Below are positions 41,796-49,721 of a DNA stretch of 64,000 nt, in pieces; position 1 is the stretch's first letter; the number at the start of each line of letters is the position of its first letter. The position numbers and the translations under genes were made by a program. Location: positions 170,453 through 234,452 of the forward strand of contig JAEUSM010000012.1 of NCBI GenBank assembly GCA_016788785.1, in the 5' to 3' direction. The notes beneath the pieces were generated by a model. It was given only the letters and a program-made list of their open reading frames with translations, did not search any database and was not told the DNA's origin. Source of the stretch: Candidatus Kapaibacterium sp. Lineage in GTDB: Bacteria; Bacteroidota; Ignavibacteria; Kapaibacteriales; JAEUSM01.

Positions 41796-41832
41796 TTTTT
41801 TGGATGATATTTGAAAATTATTTTTACAATCT

Positions 41833-42120
41833 ATGTCAATTGGTGCGAGGTTTCGGCTTTTTGTTGAAGAAAATTTTTCTTCAATTTCTTCATTTACCTA
41901 TGTAATACAAATTTCTAATGGGTTATTACATAAATATTTTAACGATGATACTGCACCTGGAGCAGGTGTATTGCAAAAACTATACGACTTAGGCTGTAAC
42001 ATCAACTGGCTGTTGAGCGGACACGGCGAGATGTGGAACGACACGGAGGCAGGGAGGACACTACGCGACAAGCATAGTAAAAAAACTGTTACTGCCGACG
42101 ATAACAGAAAGAAGAAATAG
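41833..42120 (+). CDS. XRE-type phage repressor-like protein
   Basis: A 95-residue protein: helix-turn-helix region (FTYVIQISNGLLHKYFNDDTAPGAGVLQKLYDLGCNINWLLSGHGEMW), where NINWLLSGHGEMW is the typical end of the DNA-binding domain of Bacteroidota phage repressors, followed by a short basic tail with no peptidase-like or oligomerisation domain. It diverges from the early operon with operator-like palindromes between them, the classic lysogeny-switch layout. Confidence 0.78.
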   Translation: MSIGARFRLFVEENFSSISSFTYVIQISNGLLHKYFNDDTAPGAGVLQKLYDLGCNINWLLSGHGEMWNDTEAGRTLRDKHSKKTVTADDNRKKK

Positions 42121-42158
42121 TACGTCTGTAAGTGAAATACAAACAACAGGAGTGAAAT

Positions 42159-42401
42159 ATGAGTAGCATCCAAATAGTATTCGTTAAGTTGTTAAGAATA
42201 CTCAATTCTGAATTTAAGGGCATCTTGATTGCTAAAGAATATAAAGATTTAAATTCAGCACAAGATATTTATGACTTTACTCAAATGGAAGTAAGTTTAC
42301 CCTTGCGAGCAAACCGTTTGATAAGACGAGGCATTTCTAAAGCAAATCTTATTGCCCAAGAATCTGTAAAAACCGTTAAAGAAGAAACTGTAAATGAGTA
42401 A
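42159..42401 (+). CDS. Small hypothetical protein (80 aa)
   Basis: A helical soluble protein with AGGAG 8 nt before the ATG and an 8-bp overlap with the next gene. Not recognised. Confidence 0.55.
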   Translation: MSSIQIVFVKLLRILNSEFKGILIAKEYKDLNSAQDIYDFTQMEVSLPLRANRLIRRGISKANLIAQESVKTVKEETVNE

Positions 42402-42837
42402 GCTTACTAAAACAACTGACTCTATGGAGAAAAGCCCTGACGGCAAATTAAAGGCAACTCGTCAGTTTGAAGAACTTCATCAATCTTTTCCAGTAGCAGA
42501 AATTGAAAGACTTCATGATATTGATGAAAAATTGGCTACAAGAGCTTTTGATGTTTGGGAAAATGCGGTTAACCACTTCATCGAGCAAGCTAAAAAAGAA
42601 GCAAACAGTGCCGATAAATTTATATCTAAAAACATAAACACACAACGTTTTAGGATTTTTCTTGCTTTTTTGCTAACATTGGGTGGTGGCTACATTACAC
42701 AAAATCTAATCTTAAATGGACACGATATTTCTGGTTCAATAGTAGGTGGTACAACATTCCTTGCATTGATTGGTTTATTTATTAAACATGAAGAAATCAG
42801 AAAAGAAGCTAAAAACACCGAAGGTAAAAAGAAGTAG
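42394..42837 (+). CDS. Two-helix membrane protein (DUF2335-like)
   Basis: A 147-residue protein: soluble helical N-terminus (FPVAEIERLHDIDEKLATRAFDVWENAVNH), then two closely spaced membrane helices (FRIFLAFLLTLGGGYITQ, IVGGTTFLALIGLFI) and a charged tail. The layout resembles DUF2335 proteins found in mobile elements; the assignment is tentative. Confidence 0.6.
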   Translation: MSKLTKTTDSMEKSPDGKLKATRQFEELHQSFPVAEIERLHDIDEKLATRAFDVWENAVNHFIEQAKKEANSADKFISKNINTQRFRIFLAFLLTLGGGYITQNLILNGHDISGSIVGGTTFLALIGLFIKHEEIRKEAKNTEGKKK

Positions 42838-42868
42838 GGAAAAACCTATTTCAAATAATTAAACAGTG

Positions 42869-42876
42869 TATATTTG
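42869..42876 (+). promoter_or_regulatory. -7 element of the cargo/integrase block
   Basis: TATATTTG, 33 bp before the ATG at 42909. No well-placed TTTG -33 element is seen. It probably drives the 255-residue protein, the PIN protein and the integrase. Confidence 0.5.
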
Positions 42877-42908
42877 TATAATCTTAGCAATTATACAACT
42901 TAAAAACA

Positions 42909-43676
42909 ATGGAAAAGCAAGAATTCATAATACATATCATAGGTCGTAAAGGCAACGAAACATTGTCTCTTGATAATTTTACGATTAAAGAACAGGTGAA
43001 GATTTTGCAAATTGCCCAAAAAATCTGTTCAGTAGAGGGTTCCAATGCAAATGAACTTGTGCCGAAATTCGAAGAAGGCAGTTGGATATTGAAAATAACT
43101 GGTTTGCTTGTTGCTATAAACTCCATTACATTGACCATAGAAGAAGCTTTTAAAAATAACGATATTTCAATGATTAGTGCCAAATCAAGACAAGGTTTGA
43201 TTGAGCTAAAAAACTTTTGTCAATCAAATAATTTGAGCACTGAATTTAAGTTTAAAAATAAAGTTATTGGGAAAGTTGACCCCACTACAGAATTTAACAA
43301 ATCAAAAAATTATACAATTCAAGATGCAACCATTCTCATTGGTGTTTTGGATGTAATTGGCTTCCAAAAAGAACCTAAAATAATTCTAAAAGATGAAGAA
43401 GAAAACAAGTCCTATACTATTCATACTACAAATGAAGTCATTGAATCTATTCATCAACATTTGTACAAAGAAGTTGCTGTAGAAGTAAGTTATAAAAGGT
43501 TTTTCGAAACAAATGAAGTGCTTACTGATTCATATAAACTCGTTGATTTGAAACCTTACAGTCTTGAAAAGTCTTATGCAGAAATAAGAGAACTTCAAAA
43601 ACATTTTGATTTTTCATTTTTGGGAGATAGAGATAGTGTTGATTATGTTCGTGAACTAAGAGGTAAAGATGAGTAA
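42909..43676 (+). CDS. Hypothetical partner of the PIN-domain protein (255 aa)
   Basis: A soluble alpha/beta protein of no recognised family. Helical N-terminal 95 residues (FTIKEQVKILQIAQKICS, ITLTIEEAFKN), then a beta-rich part (KVIGKVDPTTEF, VAVEVSYKRFFE). Its stop overlaps the PIN gene start by 8 bp, so the two are translated together. Position suggests an antitoxin or sensor part of a PIN toxin system, but it is larger than usual PIN antitoxins. Confidence 0.6.
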   Translation: MEKQEFIIHIIGRKGNETLSLDNFTIKEQVKILQIAQKICSVEGSNANELVPKFEEGSWILKITGLLVAINSITLTIEEAFKNNDISMISAKSRQGLIELKNFCQSNNLSTEFKFKNKVIGKVDPTTEFNKSKNYTIQDATILIGVLDVIGFQKEPKIILKDEEENKSYTIHTTNEVIESIHQHLYKEVAVEVSYKRFFETNEVLTDSYKLVDLKPYSLEKSYAEIRELQKHFDFSFLGDRDSVDYVRELRGKDE

Positions 43677-44154
43677 AAAACTATTACTTGATACATGCTT
43701 TTTTATTGATTTATATTCCCATAATATTGAGGTACGAGAAAAGGCTGATTCTTACCTAAACTATTTTAAAGAACAGAAATATAAGATTATAACTTCATCC
43801 ATAGTTGTTTCCGAATTTTGGAACTCTGCAAGAGATTTAAAACCATTTGAAAATGTTCCAGTCTTTCCCTTTAGTCAAATTGATGGCATTACAAGCTCTC
43901 ATATCAACGAAAAATTTGCAGAAATCCGAGGGGTTGACTATGACAAAAAGTCAAAAAACTGTGTTTCTAACGATTATATGATATTAAGTCAATGTTTTAA
44001 CAATCAATTTACACTAGTTACAAAAGACAGTAAATTGAAAAAAGACATAGACTTACTGGAATTAAAAACGGAGATTGTAATTCCATGTATCGCTTATAAT
44101 GACTCGTTAGATTTATTTATAGGTAAAGAAAATGGTATGGAACCCATTTTCTAA
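43669..44154 (+). CDS. PIN-domain ribonuclease-like protein
   Basis: A 161-residue protein with the PIN acidic residues: Asp8 (KLLLDTCFFIDL), Glu49 (SSIVVSEFW), Asp102 (SNDYMILSQC) and Asp120 (LVTKDSKL). PIN proteins cut RNA and often serve as toxins. It is sandwiched between the 255-residue gene and the integrase (2-bp gap), suggesting a module carried for maintenance or defence. Confidence 0.8.
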   Translation: MSKKLLLDTCFFIDLYSHNIEVREKADSYLNYFKEQKYKIITSSIVVSEFWNSARDLKPFENVPVFPFSQIDGITSSHINEKFAEIRGVDYDKKSKNCVSNDYMILSQCFNNQFTLVTKDSKLKKDIDLLELKTEIVIPCIAYNDSLDLFIGKENGMEPIF

Positions 44155-44156
44155 TT

Positions 44157-45176
44157 ATGGCTCGTTACTTCAAGCTCAAGGGTTCCATATACAAAGCAAC
44201 AAAAACAAATACGCTTTATATCCAATTTGATAAGAAAAGCTATTCTACAGGATGCCAGGATACTCCAGAGGGTTGGAAACGAGCTGAAGCAATATTAAAA
44301 CAACTTAACACCGAACCCGAAAAATTACTGAATCCTGACGGCAAACCTTTATCTTCATACTTCACAGAATTTATTCGCTACAAAAAATCCCGGTGTAATG
44401 AAAATACTCTTCGTGGCTATCGATTATCATATCGAGCAGTGATTTTAGGGAATGGAAACCTTCCTTATGCCCCAAAATGCCTGAAAGATATTTTCCTCGA
44501 GTTTTCTACAAATAGCTCAAACAAAAATCTAAGTCCACACTCTATCAACAATTATCTCACTGGTGTAAGAGTGTTTTTGAATTGGATTGCTGACGAGTAT
44601 TCATTGCCTCGTTTCAATGTGAAAAAATACTTCATCAAAGCCCGTTTGAAAGTTGTTGACATCTATACCCAAGAAGAAATCACTTTACTCCGAACCTATT
44701 TAGCTGAACACAACAATCATTTGAGACAACTGATAGATTTTCTTTTGTTGACAGGTTTTAGAATATCCGAAGCACTACTACTTCGTTGGGAGGATATAAG
44801 AAAAGATTATATCATAGTTGTTTCAAAAGACAAAAAACGAGAAGACCGTTTCCCAATTAGCTCAAAGCTCCATGAACTACTCACAGAGCTACGAGCTACC
44901 GAAAACAGGAAACCGTTTATGTGGCAACCTTCATCGTCATCACGATTGAACAGAACGTTAGCGACTGCAATGAAAGAAGCAGGAATAGTTCGTGGTACCA
45001 GATCGTTCCATACATTTCGCAAAACATTTTCTACGATGCTCTTCAACAACAGCTTGGAACTCACGGATGTAAAAGACTTAATGAGACACCGAAGCATTCA
45101 AACAACCTTAAACCACTACAAAGAAACTAATTTGAACCGCTTAAAAAGCAAGTTAGACAATTCAAGTTATTTTTAA
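44157..45176 (+). CDS. int: Tyrosine recombinase (integrase)
   Basis: A 339-residue integrase. N-terminal arm-binding-like strands (1-60), a core-binding SAM-like domain (65-160), and a catalytic domain with Arg202 (LTGFRISEALLLRWEDI), His285-x-x-Arg288 (HTFRKTFSTML), His311 and nucleophile Tyr321 (LMRHRSIQTTLNHY). It lies 81 bp from the right attachment site and surely catalyses integration into tRNA-Thr. The gene is intact, so the element may still be mobile. Confidence 0.95.
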   Translation: MARYFKLKGSIYKATKTNTLYIQFDKKSYSTGCQDTPEGWKRAEAILKQLNTEPEKLLNPDGKPLSSYFTEFIRYKKSRCNENTLRGYRLSYRAVILGNGNLPYAPKCLKDIFLEFSTNSSNKNLSPHSINNYLTGVRVFLNWIADEYSLPRFNVKKYFIKARLKVVDIYTQEEITLLRTYLAEHNNHLRQLIDFLLLTGFRISEALLLRWEDIRKDYIIVVSKDKKREDRFPISSKLHELLTELRATENRKPFMWQPSSSSRLNRTLATAMKEAGIVRGTRSFHTFRKTFSTMLFNNSLELTDVKDLMRHRSIQTTLNHYKETNLNRLKSKLDNSSYF

Positions 45177-45212
45177 ATCACATGTATACGTTACAGGGAA
45201 TAACGTAACTGT

Positions 45213-45235
45213 CGAAATATGGGAAACCTATTTCG
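45213..45235. repeat. Inverted repeat between integrase and attR
   Basis: CGAAATA and TATTTCG are separated by 9 nt. It may be an integrase arm site or a weak terminator without T-run. Confidence 0.45.
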
Positions 45236-45257
45236 ATAAATATTAGACTGAAGTTAG

Positions 45258-45349
45258 TTTGTAATCAGCAGGTCGAGAGTTCGAATCTGTCAGGTGGCTC
45301 ACCCATAATAGGATACTTCAGAAATGATGTATCCTATTTTTTTTTGGCA
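45258..45349. repeat. Right attachment site (attR) with tRNA-Thr remnant
   Basis: Starts with 43 bp identical to the tRNA-Thr 3' half and continues with the tRNA terminator hairpin and a nine-T run. There is no 5' half, so it is not a tRNA gene but the displaced end of the original target. Confidence 0.92.
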
Positions 45350-45378
45350 CTTAACCTAAACTTAACCTTTTATTGGGT

Positions 45379-47448
45379 TTATTTCTTTTGTATTTTCTCC
45401 AACCAATAAGTGTTCATTGTACCTTTGCCTTTTATTGAGATTTCACCTCGTGGAATAATTTCGAATTCTGGATGAGATTCAATTGAATTGCCAAATTCCT
45501 CAGAAATATGAATTTTACCTGGTTTTGAATAAGATTCCATTCTCGAGGCTACGTTTACTACATCTCCCCAGATATCATAGGAGTATTTATGGCCACCAAT
45601 TACACCTGAAACAATGTCGCCTATGTGAATTCCAATTCTTACTTCCAATGGTTTTGAGCCAAATTTTAACAATTTTGATGATTCTACTAACTCTAAAGCA
45701 AACATTGCAATAGCGACACTTGGGTATTTATTATCATTTGTTTGTGTAGACATTGCCATGTATGAATCTCCAATGGTTTTTATCTTTTCAATATTGTGTT
45801 TTTTTGCTAATGAATCAAAATTTTGAAATATTTGATTCAGATTCATTACCATTTCGTCTGAGGAAATTGTTTGAGAAATTTCTGTAAATCCTACAATGTC
45901 AGCAAATAATATACATGCATTTTCTATGTGTTCGGAAATTGTTTTTTCTCCTTTGAGTATTCTTTTTGCAATTGATGACGGGAGAATATCATGAAGTAAT
46001 CGTTCTTGTTCTTCAAGTTTAGAGGATAATATAATTCGTTCCCTTTGAGCTTCTTCAATGCTAAGACGATATTCAAATTTTCGGGTACTTTGAATAGAAA
46101 GTTCAGCAAAATACTCTTTTTCAATTGTAACTGACTTTTTGTAATATTCCAACGCTACATCAAAATCAGCAATTTGTTCATACAAGTTTGATAATGCAAT
46201 ATAGACATTAATTAATCCAACTTTGTAGGATATTTCCAATGCTTTAGATTCTGCATCTTTGAGGAGTTCTTCAGCTTTTGATGATGAATAGTTTGAAAAT
46301 TCTTTGTTTGAATATAATGTACCCAAACTTACTAAGGTAGTTATAATACCAACTTTATCATCTAATTCTTTGTTAAGTGACAACGATTCTTGAAACTTTT
46401 GAAATGCTTCATCAAACTTACCCATGAGCAGATGGATAATTGCAATGTTTTTAAGTGAACTAGCAATGCCTTTTTTATTCTGAATTTGTAGTCGAAGTGA
46501 TAAGGATTTGTTGTAATGTTCAATAGATTTATCAAATTCTTGTAATGTTTCATAAATCTTACCAATATTATTCAATGAAATTGCAATTCCGTGCTTGTTT
46601 TGAATCGATTCATTAATCTCCAAAGATTTGAAATGAAATTCTAAAGATGTTTTAAATTCTTCAATAACAGCATAAACCAATCCAATGTTGTTATAACAAT
46701 TAGCCATTCCATAAGTGTTACGTAGCTCTATGAAGAGTGGTAAAGATTCTTGATAATATTCTAATGCTTTCGTAAAATCACCCAAATTATGATGAACTAA
46801 TCCGATATTAGTTAATGTATTTGCGGTACTTAAAGTGAAAGAATGTATTCTACTTAATTCTAAAGCTTTGTTGTAATAATCCAACGTTATTGAATATTCT
46901 GAACGTTCTTTATATACAGTACCCAGTGCAATATAATTAGAAACAATTCCTTGAAAATCATAGATTTCTTCTTTAATTTTCAATGATTTCGAATAGGATT
47001 CAATAGCATCTGTATAACTTCCAGTTACATTGTGAATATTTCCAATAAGATATAATGATTGCGAGATTCCATGTTTATCATTCAATTCATTTCGAAGTTC
47101 AAGAGTTTTTTTAGAATACTCTAATGATTTAGGAAAATCACTTTTACTGTAATAACTGGATCCCAACAACGAATATGCTTTTGATAAAAGAAGTATGTTC
47201 GTAGTTGATTCTAAAAGAGAAATTGCAAAAAGTGTCTTCTCTATTGAAATGTCAAAATTATTCAAATAATAGTTATTCAATCCACAGAGTAATAATACTT
47301 CTCCATATAATTCATGAACTTCGGTTGAAAGATTCCTTATTTCTATTAATGTCTCAATTTCGGAAATAAGATTCAATGAATGTTGAAAATTAGAATTTTC
47401 ATATTCATTTTTTGCTTTCAAATATTTTGAATTTATTTCATGGAACAT
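45379..47448 (-). CDS. TPR-class III adenylate/guanylate cyclase
   Basis: A 689-residue cytosolic protein. Residues 1-410 are about ten 40-residue TPR repeats (TPR_12 type, with KALEYY-like helices). A coiled coil with LHDILPSSIAKRILKG, the usual signalling linker, follows near 480. The C-terminal cyclase domain has the metal site LFADIVGFTEIS, KIKTIGDSYMA and DIWGDVVNVASRME. TPRs probably bind a partner protein that sets cyclase activity. It lies next to a similar gene, with a 1-bp gap. Whether the product is cAMP or cGMP is not decided by the motifs I can see. Confidence 0.88.
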   Translation of the reverse strand: MFHEINSKYLKAKNEYENSNFQHSLNLISEIETLIEIRNLSTEVHELYGEVLLLCGLNNYYLNNFDISIEKTLFAISLLESTTNILLLSKAYSLLGSSYYSKSDFPKSLEYSKKTLELRNELNDKHGISQSLYLIGNIHNVTGSYTDAIESYSKSLKIKEEIYDFQGIVSNYIALGTVYKERSEYSITLDYYNKALELSRIHSFTLSTANTLTNIGLVHHNLGDFTKALEYYQESLPLFIELRNTYGMANCYNNIGLVYAVIEEFKTSLEFHFKSLEINESIQNKHGIAISLNNIGKIYETLQEFDKSIEHYNKSLSLRLQIQNKKGIASSLKNIAIIHLLMGKFDEAFQKFQESLSLNKELDDKVGIITTLVSLGTLYSNKEFSNYSSSKAEELLKDAESKALEISYKVGLINVYIALSNLYEQIADFDVALEYYKKSVTIEKEYFAELSIQSTRKFEYRLSIEEAQRERIILSSKLEEQERLLHDILPSSIAKRILKGEKTISEHIENACILFADIVGFTEISQTISSDEMVMNLNQIFQNFDSLAKKHNIEKIKTIGDSYMAMSTQTNDNKYPSVAIAMFALELVESSKLLKFGSKPLEVRIGIHIGDIVSGVIGGHKYSYDIWGDVVNVASRMESYSKPGKIHISEEFGNSIESHPEFEIIPRGEISIKGKGTMNTYWLEKIQKK

Positions 47449-47449
47449 A

Positions 47450-49291
47450 TTAATGAGTTTTCTCCAACCAATATGTATTCATTTTACCTTTACCTTTTAT
47501 GAAGATTTCGCCTCGATGTATTAATGAGAATTCAGAATGCTGTTCAATCGATTTGGCAAATTGTTCACTTACATGAATTCGACCAGCTTCTGAGTTTGAT
47601 TCCATTCGTGAGGCAACATTCACAGCGTCACCCCATAAGTCGTAGGTATATTTGTTTTTGCCAATGATTCCTGCTACGACTTCTCCGGTGTGGATGCCAA
47701 TACGAATTTCGATGTTGTTCATGTCTTTTATCCAATCCATATCACCCAAATCAGATGGAATATTTACCTCAAAGTCTAGCATTGTTTCGAGAAGTTGGAG
47801 TGCTGCGAGTGCAGTTGCTTTTTGGTGATTTTCGAGTTGAGTTGTAACATTTGCAACTGCTAAATATCCATCTCCGATGGTTTTAATTTTTTCTAAACCA
47901 AAGGTTTCAACTACTTCATCTGCTTTTGTAAAAATACTATCAAGTAAATAAACAAGTTGTTTTGGAGGTGCAATTGATGAAAGAGAAGTAAACCCCACTA
48001 AATCCATAAAAAGAACAGATACAGAGTTGAAGTGGTCGGCGATGAATGGTTCTTGATTAATTATTCTGTTTGCAATATTGACAGGTAGGATATTGTGCAA
48101 AATTTTTTCCTGTTCTTGGAAACGAGCTAATTTCAACTGTCGTGCTTTTTCATCTTCTTCTATAATGCGGCGTTGGTCAAATAACTGTGCTTTACTTTTT
48201 GCATCTTCGGATTGAATTTCATCTTTTATTTGAATATATTGTTTATAATTGGAGAAAGCATTTTCAATATCTCCTATTTCTTCATATAACTCAGAAATAT
48301 ATATGAGAATGTCCATAGTTGAACTTTTGACACCAATCTCATTTGATAAAGAATATGCTTTTTTCAAATAATCCATTGATTTTGAGAGATCTTTTAGCAT
48401 CTTGTAAACCAATCCAATATTTCCTAGGTTAATTGCTATAGAATGTTTATTTCCTATTTCTTCATTAATAGATAAGGACTTCTCTTGAAACTCTAACGAT
48501 TTTGGATAGTCTAAAAGATCCTTGTAAACAGATCCAATATTCCCTAAATTATTTGCTATTCCAAGTTTATCTTCAAGTTTTTCATTTATACTTAATGCTT
48601 TATAGTAATATTCTAATGCTGTTGAGTAGTCATTCATATACGAATAAACACTACCAAGGTTACCAAAGTAAAATTGTAATCCAACAGTTATTCCAAACTC
48701 TTCACTTGTTTGAATTGCTTTTTTATAATATTCGATTGCTTTGGAGAAATCTGAAAGTCTGGTATATACATTCCCAATATTTCCATAATTAATTGCAATA
48801 CTATGTTTATTGCCTAATTCTTCTTGAATCAATAACGCTTGTTCGTAACACTCTATTGATTTAGAGTAATCGGCTAGATTTTGATAAATTATACCAAAAT
48901 TTGCTAATACAGAAGCAATATTCTTTTTGTTTCCAATCTCATTACTAATCTGTAGGGATTTTTCTAAAAGTTGTAATGCTTTTGAATAATTAGAAAGACT
49001 GACGTATACAAACGACATTCCTGAAAGATTTGATACTATACCTAATTTGTTTTCAAATTTTTCATCGATTTTAAGTGACTTTTCAAAATATTCTAAAGCA
49101 ATAGAAAGATCTGAAACATTCTTGTAAACATTACCAAGTAAATTATAAATTTTAGAAAGGGATTCTTGATCTTTATGTATTTCTGAATGTTCAATCAATT
49201 CCTTAGCAAATACCTTCGCCTCACTATTTTGAGAATTATTCAATAACTCTCGTAAAGTATCTATCGATTGATGAATTTCTTCGGGTGTCAT
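47450..49291 (-). CDS. TPR-class III adenylate/guanylate cyclase
   Basis: A 613-residue paralogue of the next gene. TPR repeats fill residues 1-340; the linker contains LHNILPVNIANRI. The cyclase domain shows LFMDLVGFTSLS, KIKTIGDGYLAV and DLWGDAVNVASRME. The start MTPEEIHQSID resembles that of the third family member at 63172. Both domains are cytosolic; no membrane helix is seen. Upstream lies a 430-bp intergenic region with palindromic repeats. Confidence 0.88.
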   Translation of the reverse strand: MTPEEIHQSIDTLRELLNNSQNSEAKVFAKELIEHSEIHKDQESLSKIYNLLGNVYKNVSDLSIALEYFEKSLKIDEKFENKLGIVSNLSGMSFVYVSLSNYSKALQLLEKSLQISNEIGNKKNIASVLANFGIIYQNLADYSKSIECYEQALLIQEELGNKHSIAINYGNIGNVYTRLSDFSKAIEYYKKAIQTSEEFGITVGLQFYFGNLGSVYSYMNDYSTALEYYYKALSINEKLEDKLGIANNLGNIGSVYKDLLDYPKSLEFQEKSLSINEEIGNKHSIAINLGNIGLVYKMLKDLSKSMDYLKKAYSLSNEIGVKSSTMDILIYISELYEEIGDIENAFSNYKQYIQIKDEIQSEDAKSKAQLFDQRRIIEEDEKARQLKLARFQEQEKILHNILPVNIANRIINQEPFIADHFNSVSVLFMDLVGFTSLSSIAPPKQLVYLLDSIFTKADEVVETFGLEKIKTIGDGYLAVANVTTQLENHQKATALAALQLLETMLDFEVNIPSDLGDMDWIKDMNNIEIRIGIHTGEVVAGIIGKNKYTYDLWGDAVNVASRMESNSEAGRIHVSEQFAKSIEQHSEFSLIHRGEIFIKGKGKMNTYWLEKTH

Positions 49292-49721
49292 TTAGTTTTC
49301 GAAAGATTGGATAGGATAATTGATATACTAATATACAAAAATAAAGGTGATTATGGATTTTGTAGTGGAATTCCCCCTCTCCCCAAAGGGGCGAGGGAGT
49401 TGACGTGTTTTTTGTAGAGACGCAATGCTTTGCGTTTCTGAAGAATCCACACCTACAATTCCAACATAGGGCTTACACCCTATACTGAGATAATACACCC
49501 TTTCAGGGCTTGACTTTATTGATTTTGAGAAGCTTATTTAGGGCTTCTCAAAAGTATACTAGAAATTGTTTCAAAATGTAACAATTCAAATATACTGAAT
49601 TGTTTTGTAACTTTTTTCTAAGTAAAGTGTTATATTTTTGTAGTAAGAATACAGTATATTCGTTATAAATAGTATATTGTAACAAATTCAATTTTCATAC
49701 AACTTTTGAAAGTACATAAAT
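49292..49721. other. 430-bp intergenic region with dispersed palindromes
   Basis: It holds CCCTC-T-CCCC/GGGG-C-GAGGG (49375-49397), AGAGACGCAA/TTGCGTTTCT (49417-49439) and an AGGGCTT-rich stretch (49465-49540). Similar palindromes occur at 62974-63046. No gene is seen. AT-rich DNA before 49722 may hold the DUF1800 promoter. Confidence 0.65.

Larger units (their letters stand above)
18933..45349. mobile_element. Integrated element / provirus of about 26.3 kb in tRNA-Thr
   Basis: The borders are a direct repeat (18933-19023 and 45258-45349) that begins in the tRNA-Thr anticodon loop. A tyrosine integrase lies just inside the right repeat. Contents: a long rightward operon of membrane-anchored, wall-degrading and soluble beta-rich proteins; a leftward operon of small overlapping early genes with an iteron-bearing replication-type gene; XRE-type repressors; and toxin-antitoxin or PIN cargo. 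No terminase, portal, tail or conjugation genes can be recognised. I read it as a provirus of a tailless, probably membrane-containing virus. The integrated state is well supported; the virus class is an inference. Confidence 0.85.

Noticed and set aside
45258..45300. Second tRNA-Thr gene
   Set aside because: Only the 3' half is present; the D-arm, 5' acceptor strand and promoter are missing. It is the att remnant.
18933..45349. Conjugative element or tailed prophage
   Set aside because: No relaxase, type IV secretion or coupling protein, and no terminase, portal, tape measure, sheath or baseplate can be recognised; very divergent versions cannot be fully excluded without profile searches.
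49292..49721. Insertion sequence remnant
   Set aside because: No transposase fragment or terminal inverted repeat pair; only short palindromes shared with 62974-63046.
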